A DNA stretch of 64,000 bases, taken from NCBI GenBank assembly GCA_033852135.1, contig JAWSVB010000001.1:1-64000 (forward strand), read 5' to 3'. This DNA comes from QZLE01 sp033852135 (lineage in GTDB: Bacteria; Pseudomonadota; Gammaproteobacteria; QZLD01). Shown here in pieces: positions 26,835 to 36,201 of the stretch (positions are counted from its first letter, which is position 1; every line of letters starts with the position of its first letter). The notes under the pieces are model-generated. The model saw only the letters and a program-made list of their open reading frames with translations. It was not told where the DNA came from and did no database searches. A program made the position numbers and the translations under genes.

Positions 26835-27863
26835 TTACTCCTGCTCCTCTTCCTTAATTAATTCAAGCCTTGCCGCCAACCTTTGACAAAGAATCTCTGT
26901 ACCAACTCCAGAAACAGCTGACACCCTGAAAGACTCTCCTTTCCAATCTAGCTCATCAATTATGCGCTGACAGATCTCATCCTGCTCCTCTTCTAATAGA
27001 AGATCGGTTTTATTAAAAATCAACCAACGCTCTTTATCTGCAAGATGATCACCATATTTTTCCAGCTCAGCGATAATTTTCTTTGCTTCATCCACTGGAT
27101 CAACTGCTTCATCCATCGGAGCCACATCTATCATATGCAGCAATAGACTTGTTCGGCTCAAGTGCTTTAAAAACTGTATACCTAAACCAGCACCTTCAGC
27201 AGCACCTTCAATCAAACCAGGAACATCTGCAATCACAAAGCTTTGCAATGGTCCAACACGCACGACACCAAGATTTGGATAAAGAGTGGTAAATGGATAG
27301 TTAGCTACTTTGGGCTTAGCAGATGAAACAGCACGAATAAAAGTTGATTTACCGGCGTTCGGCATTCCCAACAAGCCAATATCGGCAAGAACCTTTAGCT
27401 CTAGAGATATTTCACGCCTGTCTCCAGGTGTGCCTGGAGTAGCCCGACGTGGAGTTCTGTTGGTTGAACTTTTAAAATGAATATTGCCCAAACCATGAAC
27501 ACCACCTTTAGCTACCAATAGTCGCTGCCCATCCTCAACCAAATCACCAATAAGCTCACCAGTATTTATATCTTTAACTATTGTGCCTATTGGAACTGGA
27601 ACAATGGTGTCCTCTCCCATCTTACCAGTGCATTGTCGACTCATGCCATTTTGGCCACGCTCGGCTGAAAAAGTTCTCACATGACGAAAATCAACCAGGG
27701 TATTCACCCCAAGATCCGCAACTAGGATTACGCTGCCCCCGTCACCACCGTCACCACCGTCTGGGCCACCAAATGGAACATATTTCTCTCGACGGAAACT
27801 GATGCAGCCACCGCCGCCATCTCCACCAATAACCTTTATCGTTACTTCATCAACAAACTTCAT
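26835..27863 (-). CDS. obgE: GTPase Obg
   Basis: A 342-residue ribosome-associated GTPase. Glycine-rich Obg domain (1-158; GGDGGGGCISFRREKYVPFGGPDGGDGG) and G domain with P-loop GMPNAGKS (166-173), DVPGLIEGAA and NKTD. It acts in 50S maturation and stress responses. The C-terminal tail is short and acidic. Downstream of rplU-rpmA but separated from them by a terminator, and upstream of proB. Confidence 0.98.
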   Translation of the reverse strand: MKFVDEVTIKVIGGDGGGGCISFRREKYVPFGGPDGGDGGDGGSVILVADLGVNTLVDFRHVRTFSAERGQNGMSRQCTGKMGEDTIVPVPIGTIVKDINTGELIGDLVEDGQRLLVAKGGVHGLGNIHFKSSTNRTPRRATPGTPGDRREISLELKVLADIGLLGMPNAGKSTFIRAVSSAKPKVANYPFTTLYPNLGVVRVGPLQSFVIADVPGLIEGAAEGAGLGIQFLKHLSRTSLLLHMIDVAPMDEAVDPVDEAKKIIAELEKYGDHLADKERWLIFNKTDLLLEEEQDEICQRIIDELDWKGESFRVSAVSGVGTEILCQRLAARLELIKEEEQE

Positions 27864-27912
27864 TTTTTAGCACCAAATAGCCTTGCCTAACGCTTTATTA
27901 AAAAATCGTACG

Positions 27913-27944
27913 AAAAAAAGCCCCGCTATGAATAACGGGGCTTT
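27913..27944 (-). terminator. Terminator after rpmA
   Basis: Perfect 9-bp stem aaagccccg/cggggcttt with a 10-base loop and seven T on the minus strand. It separates rplU-rpmA from obgE. Confidence 0.88.
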
Positions 27945-27968
27945 CGCATTCTTATTGGAAAGCTATTT

Positions 27969-28226
27969 TTAGGCCGGCAGAACGCTTACAAATGTGCGTT
28001 TCTTCGGTCCTTTCTTTTGAAAAGTAACTTTACCTTCTGCTGTCGCAAATAAAGTATGGTCTCTACCAAGACCTACATTATCACCAGCATGGAAGTGTGT
28101 TCCACGTTGTCTTACTAGGATATTACCCGCTAGCACAACCTCACCACCAAATCTTTTTACCCCAAGACGTTTCGACTGGGAATCTCTACCGTTTCGGGTA
28201 CTACCGCCAGCTTTCTTATGAGCCAT
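27969..28226 (-). CDS. rpmA: 50S ribosomal protein L27
   Basis: An 85-residue L27 (AHKKAGGSTRNGRDS...FGGEVVLAGNILVRQRGT) near the peptidyl-transferase centre. It begins directly with AHKK, so no N-terminal pro-segment needs to be cleaved, unlike in Firmicutes. Co-transcribed with rplU. Confidence 0.98.
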   Translation of the reverse strand: MAHKKAGGSTRNGRDSQSKRLGVKRFGGEVVLAGNILVRQRGTHFHAGDNVGLGRDHTLFATAEGKVTFQKKGPKKRTFVSVLPA

Positions 28227-28267
28227 AATTTACTTCCTCGTTAATTCTCTTAGATACAAACTAATAA

Positions 28268-28582
28268 TTAGCCAGCGTTGATACCAGTAATTTTTAGTTT
28301 TGTATAAGCTTGTCTGTGGCCCATACGTTTCATATGATGCTTACGACGCTTAAACTTGATAATCTCGATTTTTTTACCGCGACCATGCTCTTCGATAGTA
28401 GCTGAAACTTTGCTACCCTCAACAATTGGAGCACCAATCTTGATATCGTCGCCATTAGCAACCATCAATACTTCATCGAAATCGATTGTTGAACCTTGTT
28501 CTACGTCCAACTTCTCTACTTTGAGGACATCGCCCTCTGAAACTCTATACTGCTTACCGCCAGTCTTGATAACAGCGTACAT
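28268..28582 (-). CDS. rplU: 50S ribosomal protein L21
   Basis: A 104-residue L21 (MYAVIKTGGKQYRVSEGDVLKVEKL...KFKRRKHHMKRMGHRQAYTKLKI). First gene of the rplU-rpmA pair, 41 bp before rpmA. Confidence 0.98.
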   Translation of the reverse strand: MYAVIKTGGKQYRVSEGDVLKVEKLDVEQGSTIDFDEVLMVANGDDIKIGAPIVEGSKVSATIEEHGRGKKIEIIKFKRRKHHMKRMGHRQAYTKLKITGINAG

Positions 28583-28762
28583 ATTCTTTATTCTCTCAGC
28601 TGATTATTTCCAATAAGGGCGTGGATTTTATCCTTTGATAAAGGTTTCGTCAAATGATTTTATCTTAAACCTCTAAAAGATAAATCACCGCAAGATCAAA
28701 TATAGCTAAAGCCTTTGAAAATTTTGGATAATTCGTTTCCAACAAGGTTATTTTTTCTAAAA

Positions 28763-28799
28763 AATAAGCGCGTCATTTATATAAAGTGACGCGCTTATT
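28763..28799. terminator. Strong hairpin terminator between AP2-like gene and rplU
   Basis: Perfect 13-bp inverted repeat aataagcgcgtca/tgacgcgcttatt with an 11-base loop, flanked by A-rich DNA on the left and T-rich on the right. It lies 18 bp after the stop of the minus-strand AP2-like gene. Confidence 0.8.
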
Positions 28800-28816
28800 A
28801 TTTAAATCACAAAGAT

Positions 28817-29317
28817 TTAATGCAAATCTTGCTCTGGATTTGCTGGCATTCTATCCAATAGATGCCTGTATCTAAATATCTTCTTATGCTTTGCTAAAAA
28901 CTTAACAGCTTTCTCCCATGCTCCTTCCCATCCATTACTGGAAATTGAGTATGAAGTACCAACTGGCTTACCGATAAGTTCTGACTGACAAGACACTACA
29001 AATGATAAAGATGAATAAACCTTTCCATTTTTTGTGTACTCTTTATTCCTAAGAGAAATTCCTCTAACCCCAGTTGCTGATTTAGCACGTGAAGTATGCT
29101 TAAGCTCTTTCTGCCTATCTTTTGCGCTCTCTTTTTGCTTACGCTCTAAAGTTCTATCGTATGACTCTGCAGCTCTGTGTATACGGTCTTTTTCCCAACC
29201 CGATATTCTTTTTCCACCTTTTATCAGTGAAAAATACTGCTGCACCGTTGCGCCATCGACATAACGCCGCGCTCTAAACCCGTAAAAGCTATCATTATCT
29301 ATTAGTTTAACACTCAT
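28817..29317 (-). CDS. AP2-like protein of unknown function (paralogue of 40542-41090)
   Basis: A 166-residue basic protein. An N-terminal module (12-40, YGFRARRYVDGATVQQYFSL) resembles a small three-strand sheet; a basic helix (41-80) follows. A second module (82-142) has the AP2-like order: TGVRG strand, SSLSFVVSC strand, GTSYSI strand, then helix AWEKAVKFL. The tail holds LLDRMP. The same order with many identities occurs in the protein at 40542-41090. AP2-like folds bind DNA in plants and in some integrases and homing nucleases, so DNA binding is likely but unproven. Strong ribosome site AAAGGAGG. Codon use is ordinary, unlike its paralogue. No integrase catalytic domain. Confidence 0.7.
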   Translation of the reverse strand: MSVKLIDNDSFYGFRARRYVDGATVQQYFSLIKGGKRISGWEKDRIHRAAESYDRTLERKQKESAKDRQKELKHTSRAKSATGVRGISLRNKEYTKNGKVYSSLSFVVSCQSELIGKPVGTSYSISSNGWEGAWEKAVKFLAKHKKIFRYRHLLDRMPANPEQDLH

Positions 29318-29689
29318 AAAGTCCTCCTTTACTATCCCCCACCAACTGACTTTGACTGCTACTACTAAAGTTAAGGTAATTCACAACCAAAACAATACGC
29401 CTAGACCAAGCACCAACCAAAGACCTTTTCCGTTTAGGTTTTGAAGCTTACAAAAAACTCATGTTTCATAAACCTGTTCCATTATATTTATTTTTAGCTT
29501 ACTTTTCTTTTATTTACAAGATTATTCAACTTTAAAATCACACTATTATTAAAATTTAATGACAACCTAATCGAGTATTACTTAAGTTTCGAACATAGAA
29601 TCACCCTGCGCAGCGCTGTAAACAACAACGCACGCTGACTTTGCAAACTAAGAAGTGATCAAAAATATAGGTTGGAATTAATTATTATT
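29318..29689. other. Intergenic region of about 370 bp, nothing recognised
   Basis: AT-rich region between the AP2-like gene (whose promoter it must hold) and the end of queC. No gene, RNA or clear terminator was seen. Confidence 0.4.
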
Positions 29690-30361
29690 TTAATAACGAT
29701 ATTTTGTAGCATCAGGAATTCCTGCTGCCTCAAATCCAGCACGGCGTAAGCGGCACGAATCACACAAACCACAAGCACGCCCTTCACTGTCAGCATCATA
29801 GCATGAAACTGTCACACCATAATCAACTCCAAGATCTGTTCCAAGCTTAATAATTTCGGCCTTTGTGATATCTATAAGGGGAGTATGAATAGTAACCTGC
29901 TCCCCCTCCACACCGGCTTTAGTAGCAATGCGTGCCATTTTCTGAAAAGCCTCAATAAACTCTGGCCTGCAATCTGGGTAGCCAGAATAATCAACCGCAT
30001 TAACCCCTATAAAGATATCATTTGCATGCAGCACTTCAGCATAACCAAGAGCAAAAGATAAAAATATGGTGTTACGCGCAGGAACATAGGTTACGGGAAT
30101 ACCTTGGGTTTCTGTTTTTGGCACATCAATAGAGCTATCTGTTAGGGCTGAACCACCAATCTGACCAAGATCAATATTTATTATTTTATGATCTAGAACC
30201 TTATAACTTGCGGCAATTTTTTTCGCTGCATTCAGTTCTGCACAGTGCTTTTGACCGTAAGAAAAACTAACCGCAAAACATTCATAACCTTGTGACTTCG
30301 CTAGCGCTAATGTAGTAACTGAATCCAATCCACCTGATAACAAAACAACCGCTTTTTTCAT
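29690..30361 (-). CDS. queC: 7-cyano-7-deazaguanine synthase
   Basis: About 223 residues. Converts carboxy-deazaguanine to preQ0 in queuosine synthesis. PP-loop ATP motif LSGGLDSVT (residues 8-16) and C-terminal zinc cysteines in CYDADSEGRACGLCDSC. I start it at the ATG at 30361 with AAGG seven bases upstream; a GTG seven codons earlier extends the frame. Downstream of queE. Confidence 0.97.
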   Translation of the reverse strand: MKKAVVLLSGGLDSVTTLALAKSQGYECFAVSFSYGQKHCAELNAAKKIAASYKVLDHKIINIDLGQIGGSALTDSSIDVPKTETQGIPVTYVPARNTIFLSFALGYAEVLHANDIFIGVNAVDYSGYPDCRPEFIEAFQKMARIATKAGVEGEQVTIHTPLIDITKAEIIKLGTDLGVDYGVTVSCYDADSEGRACGLCDSCRLRRAGFEAAGIPDATKYRY

Positions 30362-30439
30362 TTTCTTGCCTTTTACTTTCACCCAGTACAGCTAATATTA
30401 TTAATATAAAAACCTAGCTGCACATCAATAATTCTTCAA

Positions 30440-31102
30440 TTAAACGCCTTGCTTATCGCCCCATAGAGTTTTATGCAATTGCAGTTGAAACCTCACTATC
30501 AATTGATCATCAAGTATCCACTGCGCCAACTCTACGGGATTAAGCTGCTGAGTATTTGGGGAGAATATCACTTCAAACTTGGATAGCAACTTCTCCTTGG
30601 AAGCTACTCTTTTACTCCACTCATAATCTTCCCGATCGCTGATAACAAATTTTATCTGATCACCATCTTTTAAGTGTTCACAGTTTTCATATAAATTACG
30701 AGACTCTTCTCCAGAAGCTGGCGTCTTGATATCCATCACAACAGACACTCTTGGATCAACCCCATCTAGCGGAAGCGCCCCTGATGTTTCAAGTGCAACC
30801 TTGTACCCCAAATCAGATAGTTTAGACAAGAGCGGCAAACTCTGTTTCTGTGCTAGCGGCTCTCCACCTGTAACTGTTATATGCTGAGTTTTATACGAAA
30901 ACACATGCTCCAGTATTTGCTCAATAGTCATTTTTTCCCCTCCGGAAAAAGCATGGTGACTATCACAATAACTACAACGAAGAGGACAACCAGTTAAACG
31001 GATAAATATAGTTGGCAGCCCAACTGTCAAAGATTCACCCTGTAGAGAAAAGAAAATCTCTGTCACTTGAAGTGACAAAGATTCTGCTGATTCTATATTC
31101 AA
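30440..31102 (-). CDS. queE: 7-carboxy-7-deazaguanine synthase (radical SAM)
   Basis: A 220-residue radical SAM enzyme making 7-carboxy-7-deazaguanine for queuosine. Cluster motif CPLRCSYC (Cys39, Cys43, Cys46), with the preceding FFSLQGESLTVG typical of QueE. Start is a TTG at 31102 with AGG about nine bases upstream; an internal GTG at codon 13 is an alternative. It follows the tol-pal-cpoB genes and precedes queC, as in pseudomonads. Confidence 0.94.
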   Translation of the reverse strand: MNIESAESLSLQVTEIFFSLQGESLTVGLPTIFIRLTGCPLRCSYCDSHHAFSGGEKMTIEQILEHVFSYKTQHITVTGGEPLAQKQSLPLLSKLSDLGYKVALETSGALPLDGVDPRVSVVMDIKTPASGEESRNLYENCEHLKDGDQIKFVISDREDYEWSKRVASKEKLLSKFEVIFSPNTQQLNPVELAQWILDDQLIVRFQLQLHKTLWGDKQGV

Positions 31103-31124
31103 TATTCTTTACCTATAGTCTTAC

Positions 31125-31166
31125 CAAAGCTTTTTCTCATACAGACAGTTACAAGAAAAAGCTTTG
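31125..31166. repeat. 13-bp inverted repeat between cpoB and queE
   Basis: Perfect arms caaagctttttct (31125-31137) and agaaaaagctttg (31154-31166) with a 16-base loop. There is no T tract after it, so it is more likely an mRNA processing or stability element, or a protein site, than a terminator. Confidence 0.65.
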
Positions 31167-31176
31167 CAAAGAAATT

Positions 31177-32016
31177 TTATCTGTTTTCACGTTTCATTCG
31201 CATTAAGCGATTATTCGCCAAATTAGCAGCAGTAGATTGAGGATAGCGATCCTTTAATGCCTGTAGGTTTTGTTTCGCTTCTTCCCAATTCCCCTCTTCA
31301 TAGTATATGTAGCCAATTTTAAGCATCGCATCTGCTACCTTCTGGCTTTTAGGGAAATCCTGAACTACTTTTTGGAAATCCTGCTTTGCTTGTTCAAAAT
31401 TTCTTACTACATAGTTTGCTTCACCCAGCCAATATTGAGCATTATCTGCATATGAACCACTAGGGTATACTTGCAAAAATTTTGCAAACTTGTCTGCTGC
31501 AAGCTGATAGCGCCCTTCGCGCAACAACTCAAACGCTGCCTTGTATGCAGAAACTTCAGACCCGATATCTACTCCACCTTGAGTTGCCTCACTATGCTGA
31601 ACTTTACGCTGCTGCATTGTTTCAACTGGCTTTTCTTCACCATCACGATTAATTGGCTGAACATTTTCACGAACTTCACCAACTTCTAGTTTATGCAACC
31701 TACGATCAATATCTGAATAAAGCTCTTTTTGACGTTTAACCACTGCATCAAATTGGTTGTTTTGATTATTTTGGATTTTCGATAATGCTTGGGTTGCTTC
31801 ATCAAGCTCCCCCCTTAATCCTCGCACCTCACTTTGTAACTGCTGAATTTGATTACTCATCTCAAGAAGAAGCTTAGATGAGACCATACGTTCTATCCGC
31901 TCTACCCTTTTCTCCAACGCCTTACTATTTGTCTCTGCAGTTACAGCTCCAGAAACCAGCATCGCAATACTTGCCATTAGCAAAGTGGTAACTCTTAACC
32001 CTGTTTTACAATTCAT
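31177..32016 (-). CDS. cpoB: Cell division coordinator CpoB (YbgF)
   Basis: About 279 residues, periplasmic. Signal peptide (to about residue 27, ending VSGAVTA), an N-terminal trimerising coiled coil (about 35-110) and C-terminal TPR repeats (YKAAFELLREGRYQLA, AQYWLGEANYVVRNFEQA, ADAMLKIGYIYYEEGNWEEA). It links peptidoglycan synthesis with Tol-driven outer-membrane constriction. The ATG at 32016 has GTGGGA upstream; a GTG four codons earlier is less likely. Last gene of the Tol-Pal operon. Confidence 0.95.
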   Translation of the reverse strand: MNCKTGLRVTTLLMASIAMLVSGAVTAETNSKALEKRVERIERMVSSKLLLEMSNQIQQLQSEVRGLRGELDEATQALSKIQNNQNNQFDAVVKRQKELYSDIDRRLHKLEVGEVRENVQPINRDGEEKPVETMQQRKVQHSEATQGGVDIGSEVSAYKAAFELLREGRYQLAADKFAKFLQVYPSGSYADNAQYWLGEANYVVRNFEQAKQDFQKVVQDFPKSQKVADAMLKIGYIYYEEGNWEEAKQNLQALKDRYPQSTAANLANNRLMRMKRENR

Positions 32017-32043
32017 ATTTTTTCCCACTACTGTGTGTGCCTA

Positions 32044-32652
32044 CTACTTTTTCGAATATACAATTACTGCTCGTCGATTTTGCGCTTGTGCAACTTCACT
32101 TGCTCCTGAATCTGCTAATTTCTCTTCGCCATAACTTACCACTTCAAGCTGTTCTGGAGCTACACCACTTAACTCCATAACCTGCTTAACTGAATTAGCA
32201 CGTCTTTCACCTAGACCAATATTATATTCTCTAGAGCCCTTCTCATCTGTATGCCCTTCGATTGTAATTTTATAATCACTATTTTGGAGTAAAAATGCGC
32301 TATGCCCCAATACAATATCGTTATATTTTTCCGGCATCTGACTACTATCAAACTCAAAGTAGATAACTCTCTGTGCTAGCGGGCTTTCTGCATCATCTAG
32401 AGCTTCTGGGTCTAAATTATAGCCTACACCACCAACTTCTCTTGATTCATAATCAAAGTTAGGTTTACCAGCTGCGCCCTGCGTCTTTGAATCTTCACTT
32501 TCATCTGACATATCACCCGAATCAGCGTAACCACTACCATCTTCACTATTGCCAACCTCTTCAACTGGAGCTGGATCTGGTTTTGTTTCGCCACCACATC
32601 CATTCAAAGCAAATACACCTAATATTAAAACTAAAATTGTTACGTTTCTCAT
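32044..32652 (-). CDS. pal: Peptidoglycan-associated lipoprotein Pal
   Basis: A 202-residue outer-membrane lipoprotein. Lipobox LNGC, acidic linker (25-65) and OmpA-like domain binding diaminopimelate (YFEFDSSQMPEKY...TIEGHTDEKGSREYNIGLGERRANSV). It couples the outer membrane to peptidoglycan and TolB. The linker is longer and more acidic than in E. coli (total 173 there). Starts directly after tolB. Confidence 0.97.
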   Translation of the reverse strand: MRNVTILVLILGVFALNGCGGETKPDPAPVEEVGNSEDGSGYADSGDMSDESEDSKTQGAAGKPNFDYESREVGGVGYNLDPEALDDAESPLAQRVIYFEFDSSQMPEKYNDIVLGHSAFLLQNSDYKITIEGHTDEKGSREYNIGLGERRANSVKQVMELSGVAPEQLEVVSYGEEKLADSGASEVAQAQNRRAVIVYSKK

Positions 32653-33984
32653 CTATCTCTCCCGTTTTTCAAATGGTGCCCAAGATGGCTGCCTATAATC
32701 ACCATCTTTTACAATTTGTGTTTCTGCCAACCCATTACGCCCAACTGTTTTTAATACCATATTTTTCATCCCTTTAGCTGCGTACAAAACCATATCGCCG
32801 TTAGGTGAAAATGATGGAGACTCATCCAGCGGGCCATCGCTAATAAGACGCATCTCTTCAGTATGGGTATCTTGGATAGCTATTCTATAATTACGATTCT
32901 GATCACGATGCACAAAGGCCATATAACGCCCTTCAGGAGAAAAAACTGCTCTAGAATTATACCTTCCTTCATAGGTAAGTCTTTTAACTTTACCACCCGT
33001 TACAGGAACTTTGTATAACTGAGGGCTTCCACCACGATCAGAGGTGAAAACTATAAATCTTCCATCTGGAGTCCATACCGGCTCGGTATCAATACCACTA
33101 CTAAAGGTAAGGCGCAACAGCTCATCACTTGCAACATTAAGTAGATACACCTCTGGATTACCATCTTTAGAAAGAACTAAGGCTAGGGTTTTTCCATCTG
33201 GAGACCATGAAGGAGCACCGTTTATACCTTTGAAACTTCTAACTAACTTTCGCTCTCCAGTTTCAACACTCTGAATATATATCTGCGCCTTTCCAGCTTC
33301 AAACGACACATAGGCTATTCGACGGTGCCTCGGGGACCAAGCAGGTGACATCAATGGTTCGTAAGAGCTAAATACTGTTTGAGGAAATCCACCATCAGAA
33401 TCGGCAACTACTAGCTCATATAACTTTTTAGTATCTCCCTTTTTAGGATAGCCTGCCTTTATATAGGATATCTGGGTATTGAACACCCCTCTTTTACCCG
33501 TGATTTTTTGATAGATAATGTCAGAGATATAGTGCGATGCATTGCGTAATTGCGACCTATCTGGAATTGATATTTGAAAATCCCCTAATAGATTGCCCTT
33601 AAAAACATCAAACACATCAAATTCAATCAATAAGCCTTTTTTAGCATCTGGGATTATTCGCCCTAATACCAAGCTATCAGCACCAAGGGTTCTCCATACT
33701 TTAAAACGAACATTGCCGCCAAAAGTTGGATCAGATAAAAAGTCTTTTTGAGGGATAGGTGCAAATACACCTGTGCGTTTAAGGTCATAGGTTATTACTG
33801 AGGCAACATCAACTGTTGGTCTTTTACCCATCCCCTCCCAAACAAATGGCGCTATAGCAATAGGATGGCGGCTATATTGCCCTTCAGTAATTTCAATTCT
33901 CAGAGGCTCTGCAGCTACATTTAATGACCAACATGATATGGCAACCATTAAAATCTTTAATATTTTTTTAGCCCAATAACTCAT
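32653..33984 (-). CDS. tolB: Tol-Pal system beta-propeller protein TolB
   Basis: A 443-residue periplasmic protein. Signal peptide (cut after about AEP-region, residue 26), an alpha/beta N-terminal domain, and a six-blade propeller with repeats such as AWSPRHRRIAYVSFE, SWSPDGKTLALVLSK and VWTPDGRFIVFTSDRGGSPQLY. It binds Pal and TolA. One-base overlap with tolA. Confidence 0.98.
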   Translation of the reverse strand: MSYWAKKILKILMVAISCWSLNVAAEPLRIEITEGQYSRHPIAIAPFVWEGMGKRPTVDVASVITYDLKRTGVFAPIPQKDFLSDPTFGGNVRFKVWRTLGADSLVLGRIIPDAKKGLLIEFDVFDVFKGNLLGDFQISIPDRSQLRNASHYISDIIYQKITGKRGVFNTQISYIKAGYPKKGDTKKLYELVVADSDGGFPQTVFSSYEPLMSPAWSPRHRRIAYVSFEAGKAQIYIQSVETGERKLVRSFKGINGAPSWSPDGKTLALVLSKDGNPEVYLLNVASDELLRLTFSSGIDTEPVWTPDGRFIVFTSDRGGSPQLYKVPVTGGKVKRLTYEGRYNSRAVFSPEGRYMAFVHRDQNRNYRIAIQDTHTEEMRLISDGPLDESPSFSPNGDMVLYAAKGMKNMVLKTVGRNGLAETQIVKDGDYRQPSWAPFEKRER

Positions 33985-35021
33985 TATCTCTCCGGGTTAA
34001 ATGTGAATTCTATCTCCTTGAAGAACTCTTTTAGATCAAACTCATTCGGCAACGGTAATGGTGATGCTCTTAAGATAGCATTCTCCACCGATCTATCAAA
34101 TACTGAATTGCCGCTACTATTTTTTACACTTACACGATTAACCACACCCGACTCATCAAGCCTTATCGTAACTGTACATTTAAGACCTTTAAAAGATGGT
34201 TGCTGGTTCCAGTTTTTTGATACTTTATTTTTTATCAGAGGAATATAGTCATTAAGTGCTCTTGCAGCTCGCCTTCGCCTTGCTTGCTCCTCAAGCTTTT
34301 TCTCACGAGCACGTTCTGCTACAGCTTCTTTCTCTGCAGCCTCCCTTATCTCACGTTCCCTTTGCGCTTGCTTGCGAGCCTCTTCCGCTTTTTTAGCTTT
34401 TTCTTCTGCGGCCTTGCGTTTTTCCTCTATCTTTTTCAGGCGTTCTTGCTCTTTACGCTCACGCTCCTTGGCTGCTTTTTTCTGCTGTTCTATCCTTTTT
34501 TTCTCTTTTTCGCGCTCTACTTTAATTTTTTCTAAACGTGCGCTCTCTTTCTTTTGCTCAGCCTTAATTTTTTCTAACCGCTTATTTTCTGCGGCCTCTT
34601 TCTTCCTTTGTTGTTCAGCTTTCTTACGCTGCTCTTCTTTGCGCTTAGCTGCATCGCGTTTTTGTTTCTCTTTTCTCTGCTTATCGGCTATTGCCCTTTT
34701 CTTCTCGAGATCTTTTAAGCGTTTTTGTTCTTGTTCTCGCTGTAACTTAGCTTTTTTTGCTTCTCGCTTAAGCTTATTCACTTTATCTTGCTCAGCCTGT
34801 ATCTTAGCTTTTTCAAGATCACGCTGGCGCTCGATCTCTGCCGTAACTTCTGCATCATCAAAAGCTACCGCATCAATAGTTTCAACAGGAAGTGGTTTAG
34901 GCTTAACGACATCTTCACTGCTATATTCAGCCACAAGCAATACAGCAACTATGGCAAGGTGTAAAACCACTGAGGCAGTGATCGAAATAGCTGTAACCTT
35001 ACTATCCATATTGACCTTCAT
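33984..35021 (-). CDS. tolA: Tol-Pal energy-transducing protein TolA
   Basis: About 345 residues. One membrane anchor (about 12-32), a very long charged Lys/Glu/Ala/Arg helix (60-250) spanning the periplasm, and a C-terminal TonB-like domain (YIPLIKNKVSKNWNQQPSFKGLKCTVTI). It transmits TolQR proton-driven motion to TolB/Pal. The start at 35021 has GGTGA nine bases upstream; the next ATG at 35009 is possible. The antisense frame is long only because of the repetitive sequence. Confidence 0.96.
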   Translation of the reverse strand: MKVNMDSKVTAISITASVVLHLAIVAVLLVAEYSSEDVVKPKPLPVETIDAVAFDDAEVTAEIERQRDLEKAKIQAEQDKVNKLKREAKKAKLQREQEQKRLKDLEKKRAIADKQRKEKQKRDAAKRKEEQRKKAEQQRKKEAAENKRLEKIKAEQKKESARLEKIKVEREKEKKRIEQQKKAAKERERKEQERLKKIEEKRKAAEEKAKKAEEARKQAQREREIREAAEKEAVAERAREKKLEEQARRRRAARALNDYIPLIKNKVSKNWNQQPSFKGLKCTVTIRLDESGVVNRVSVKNSSGNSVFDRSVENAILRASPLPLPNEFDLKEFFKEIEFTFNPER

Positions 35022-35023
35022 CT

Positions 35024-35449
35024 TCAACTATCACCAGATTGAGTCATTAAACCCACCTTAGGCACTCCAGCATCCTTTAGCTTAACCATTGCTTCTACAA
35101 CTTTTCCATACGGAACATTTTTATCCCCACGCACAAGAACCTGTGCCTTTGGATTAATTTTTATAAATGCTGCAGTTTTAACCATTAGTTCTTTGGAGGT
35201 TATACTAGATGTTGGGGGTTGATTAATGCTAAGAAAATAACTGCCTGCTGCATTAACTTCTACAATCAAAGGCTCAGTCTCAGAATCGACAACTGTTTCT
35301 GCACTCGCAACCGGCAAATCTATTTCAACCCCTTGTTGCAACATTGGCGCAGTAATCATAAAGATAACCAGCAGCACTAACATTACATCAATATATGGAA
35401 CAACATTGATCTCTGCTATTGGTTTACGTTTTTTATGCTGCCTTCTCAT
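35024..35449 (-). CDS. tolR: Tol-Pal system protein TolR
   Basis: A 141-residue ExbD/TolR-family protein: one membrane helix (about 15-37) with the proton-pathway Asp in INVVPYIDVMLVLLVIFM, and a periplasmic peptidoglycan-binding domain (ALVRGDKNVPYGKVVEAM-like). Overlaps tolQ by one base. Confidence 0.97.
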   Translation of the reverse strand: MRRQHKKRKPIAEINVVPYIDVMLVLLVIFMITAPMLQQGVEIDLPVASAETVVDSETEPLIVEVNAAGSYFLSINQPPTSSITSKELMVKTAAFIKINPKAQVLVRGDKNVPYGKVVEAMVKLKDAGVPKVGLMTQSGDS

Positions 35450-36201
35450 TAACTATATTCTTCTGCGTTATAACTTTGAGAGCTACCACCTTGAGGAGTG
35501 TGTTCTGCCGCAACATCAGCCTTTGCATGCGCCTGACGCTGTATAATTCCAATAAACTCTTCCACAAATATGTCATACCTGCTAATTATCCTCTCCACTT
35601 TTGTAGAGAAGCGGTTATAAGCTATAACAGCGGGGATAGCAGCAAAAAGACCTATGGCAGTTGCGATAAGAGCTTCAGCAATACCAGGAGCTACGGTTGA
35701 TAATGATGCTTGTTTAATGGCGCCAAGTGCCATAAATGAGTTCATTATTCCCCACACTGTGCCAAACAACCCTACATATGGGCTTGTGGAACCAACTGTG
35801 GCAAGAAATGGTATTGTTAATTCTAGTGAATCAATTTCACGGCTCAACTCCACCTGCATAGCTCGATTAGTTGCACTTATCGCTATCTCAGGATCTGCTG
35901 CGCCTCCACCAGAGCGGCGAATACGAGAGAACTCTTTAAATCCCGCAAGAAATATCCGTTCCATTCCGCCTACATCATTCTGCTTGCGATTGATGGAAGC
36001 ATACATCTCACTCAGATCTCCACCAGACCAAAACTTTTGCTCGAAGCTATTTGCAGACTTTAACGCTAATTGAAGCTGTTTAATTTTGCGAAAAATCATT
36101 GCCCAAGAAACTATCGATGCCATTAGCAGTGAGAGCATCACGAACTTAACAATAATTCCTGCATCACTAACTATATCGAAAAACGACGGGACCTCATTCA
36201 C
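35449..36201 (-). CDS. tolQ: Tol-Pal system proton channel protein TolQ
   Basis: A 250-residue ExbB/TolQ-family protein with three membrane helices (about 14-34, 140-162, 175-197), including the conserved TVGSTSPYVGLFGTVWGIMNSF stretch. It is the stator partner of TolR. First gene of the tolQ-R-A-B-pal-cpoB set; ybgC, often upstream, is absent here and a divergent sigma-factor gene takes its place. The C-terminus carries an extra Gln/Ser-rich tail. Confidence 0.97.
   Translation of the reverse strand: MNEVPSFFDIVSDAGIIVKFVMLSLLMASIVSWAMIFRKIKQLQLALKSANSFEQKFWSGGDLSEMYASINRKQNDVGGMERIFLAGFKEFSRIRRSGGGAADPEIAISATNRAMQVELSREIDSLELTIPFLATVGSTSPYVGLFGTVWGIMNSFMALGAIKQASLSTVAPGIAEALIATAIGLFAAIPAVIAYNRFSTKVERIISRYDIFVEEFIGIIQRQAHAKADVAAEHTPQGGSSQSYNAEEYS

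Noticed and set aside
34372..35061. 229-codon open frame on the plus strand opposite tolA
   Set aside because: It is the complement of the Lys/Glu/Ala-rich TolA helix, which gives a stop-poor Ser/Phe/Leu frame. TolA itself is certain and the frame has no conserved motif.
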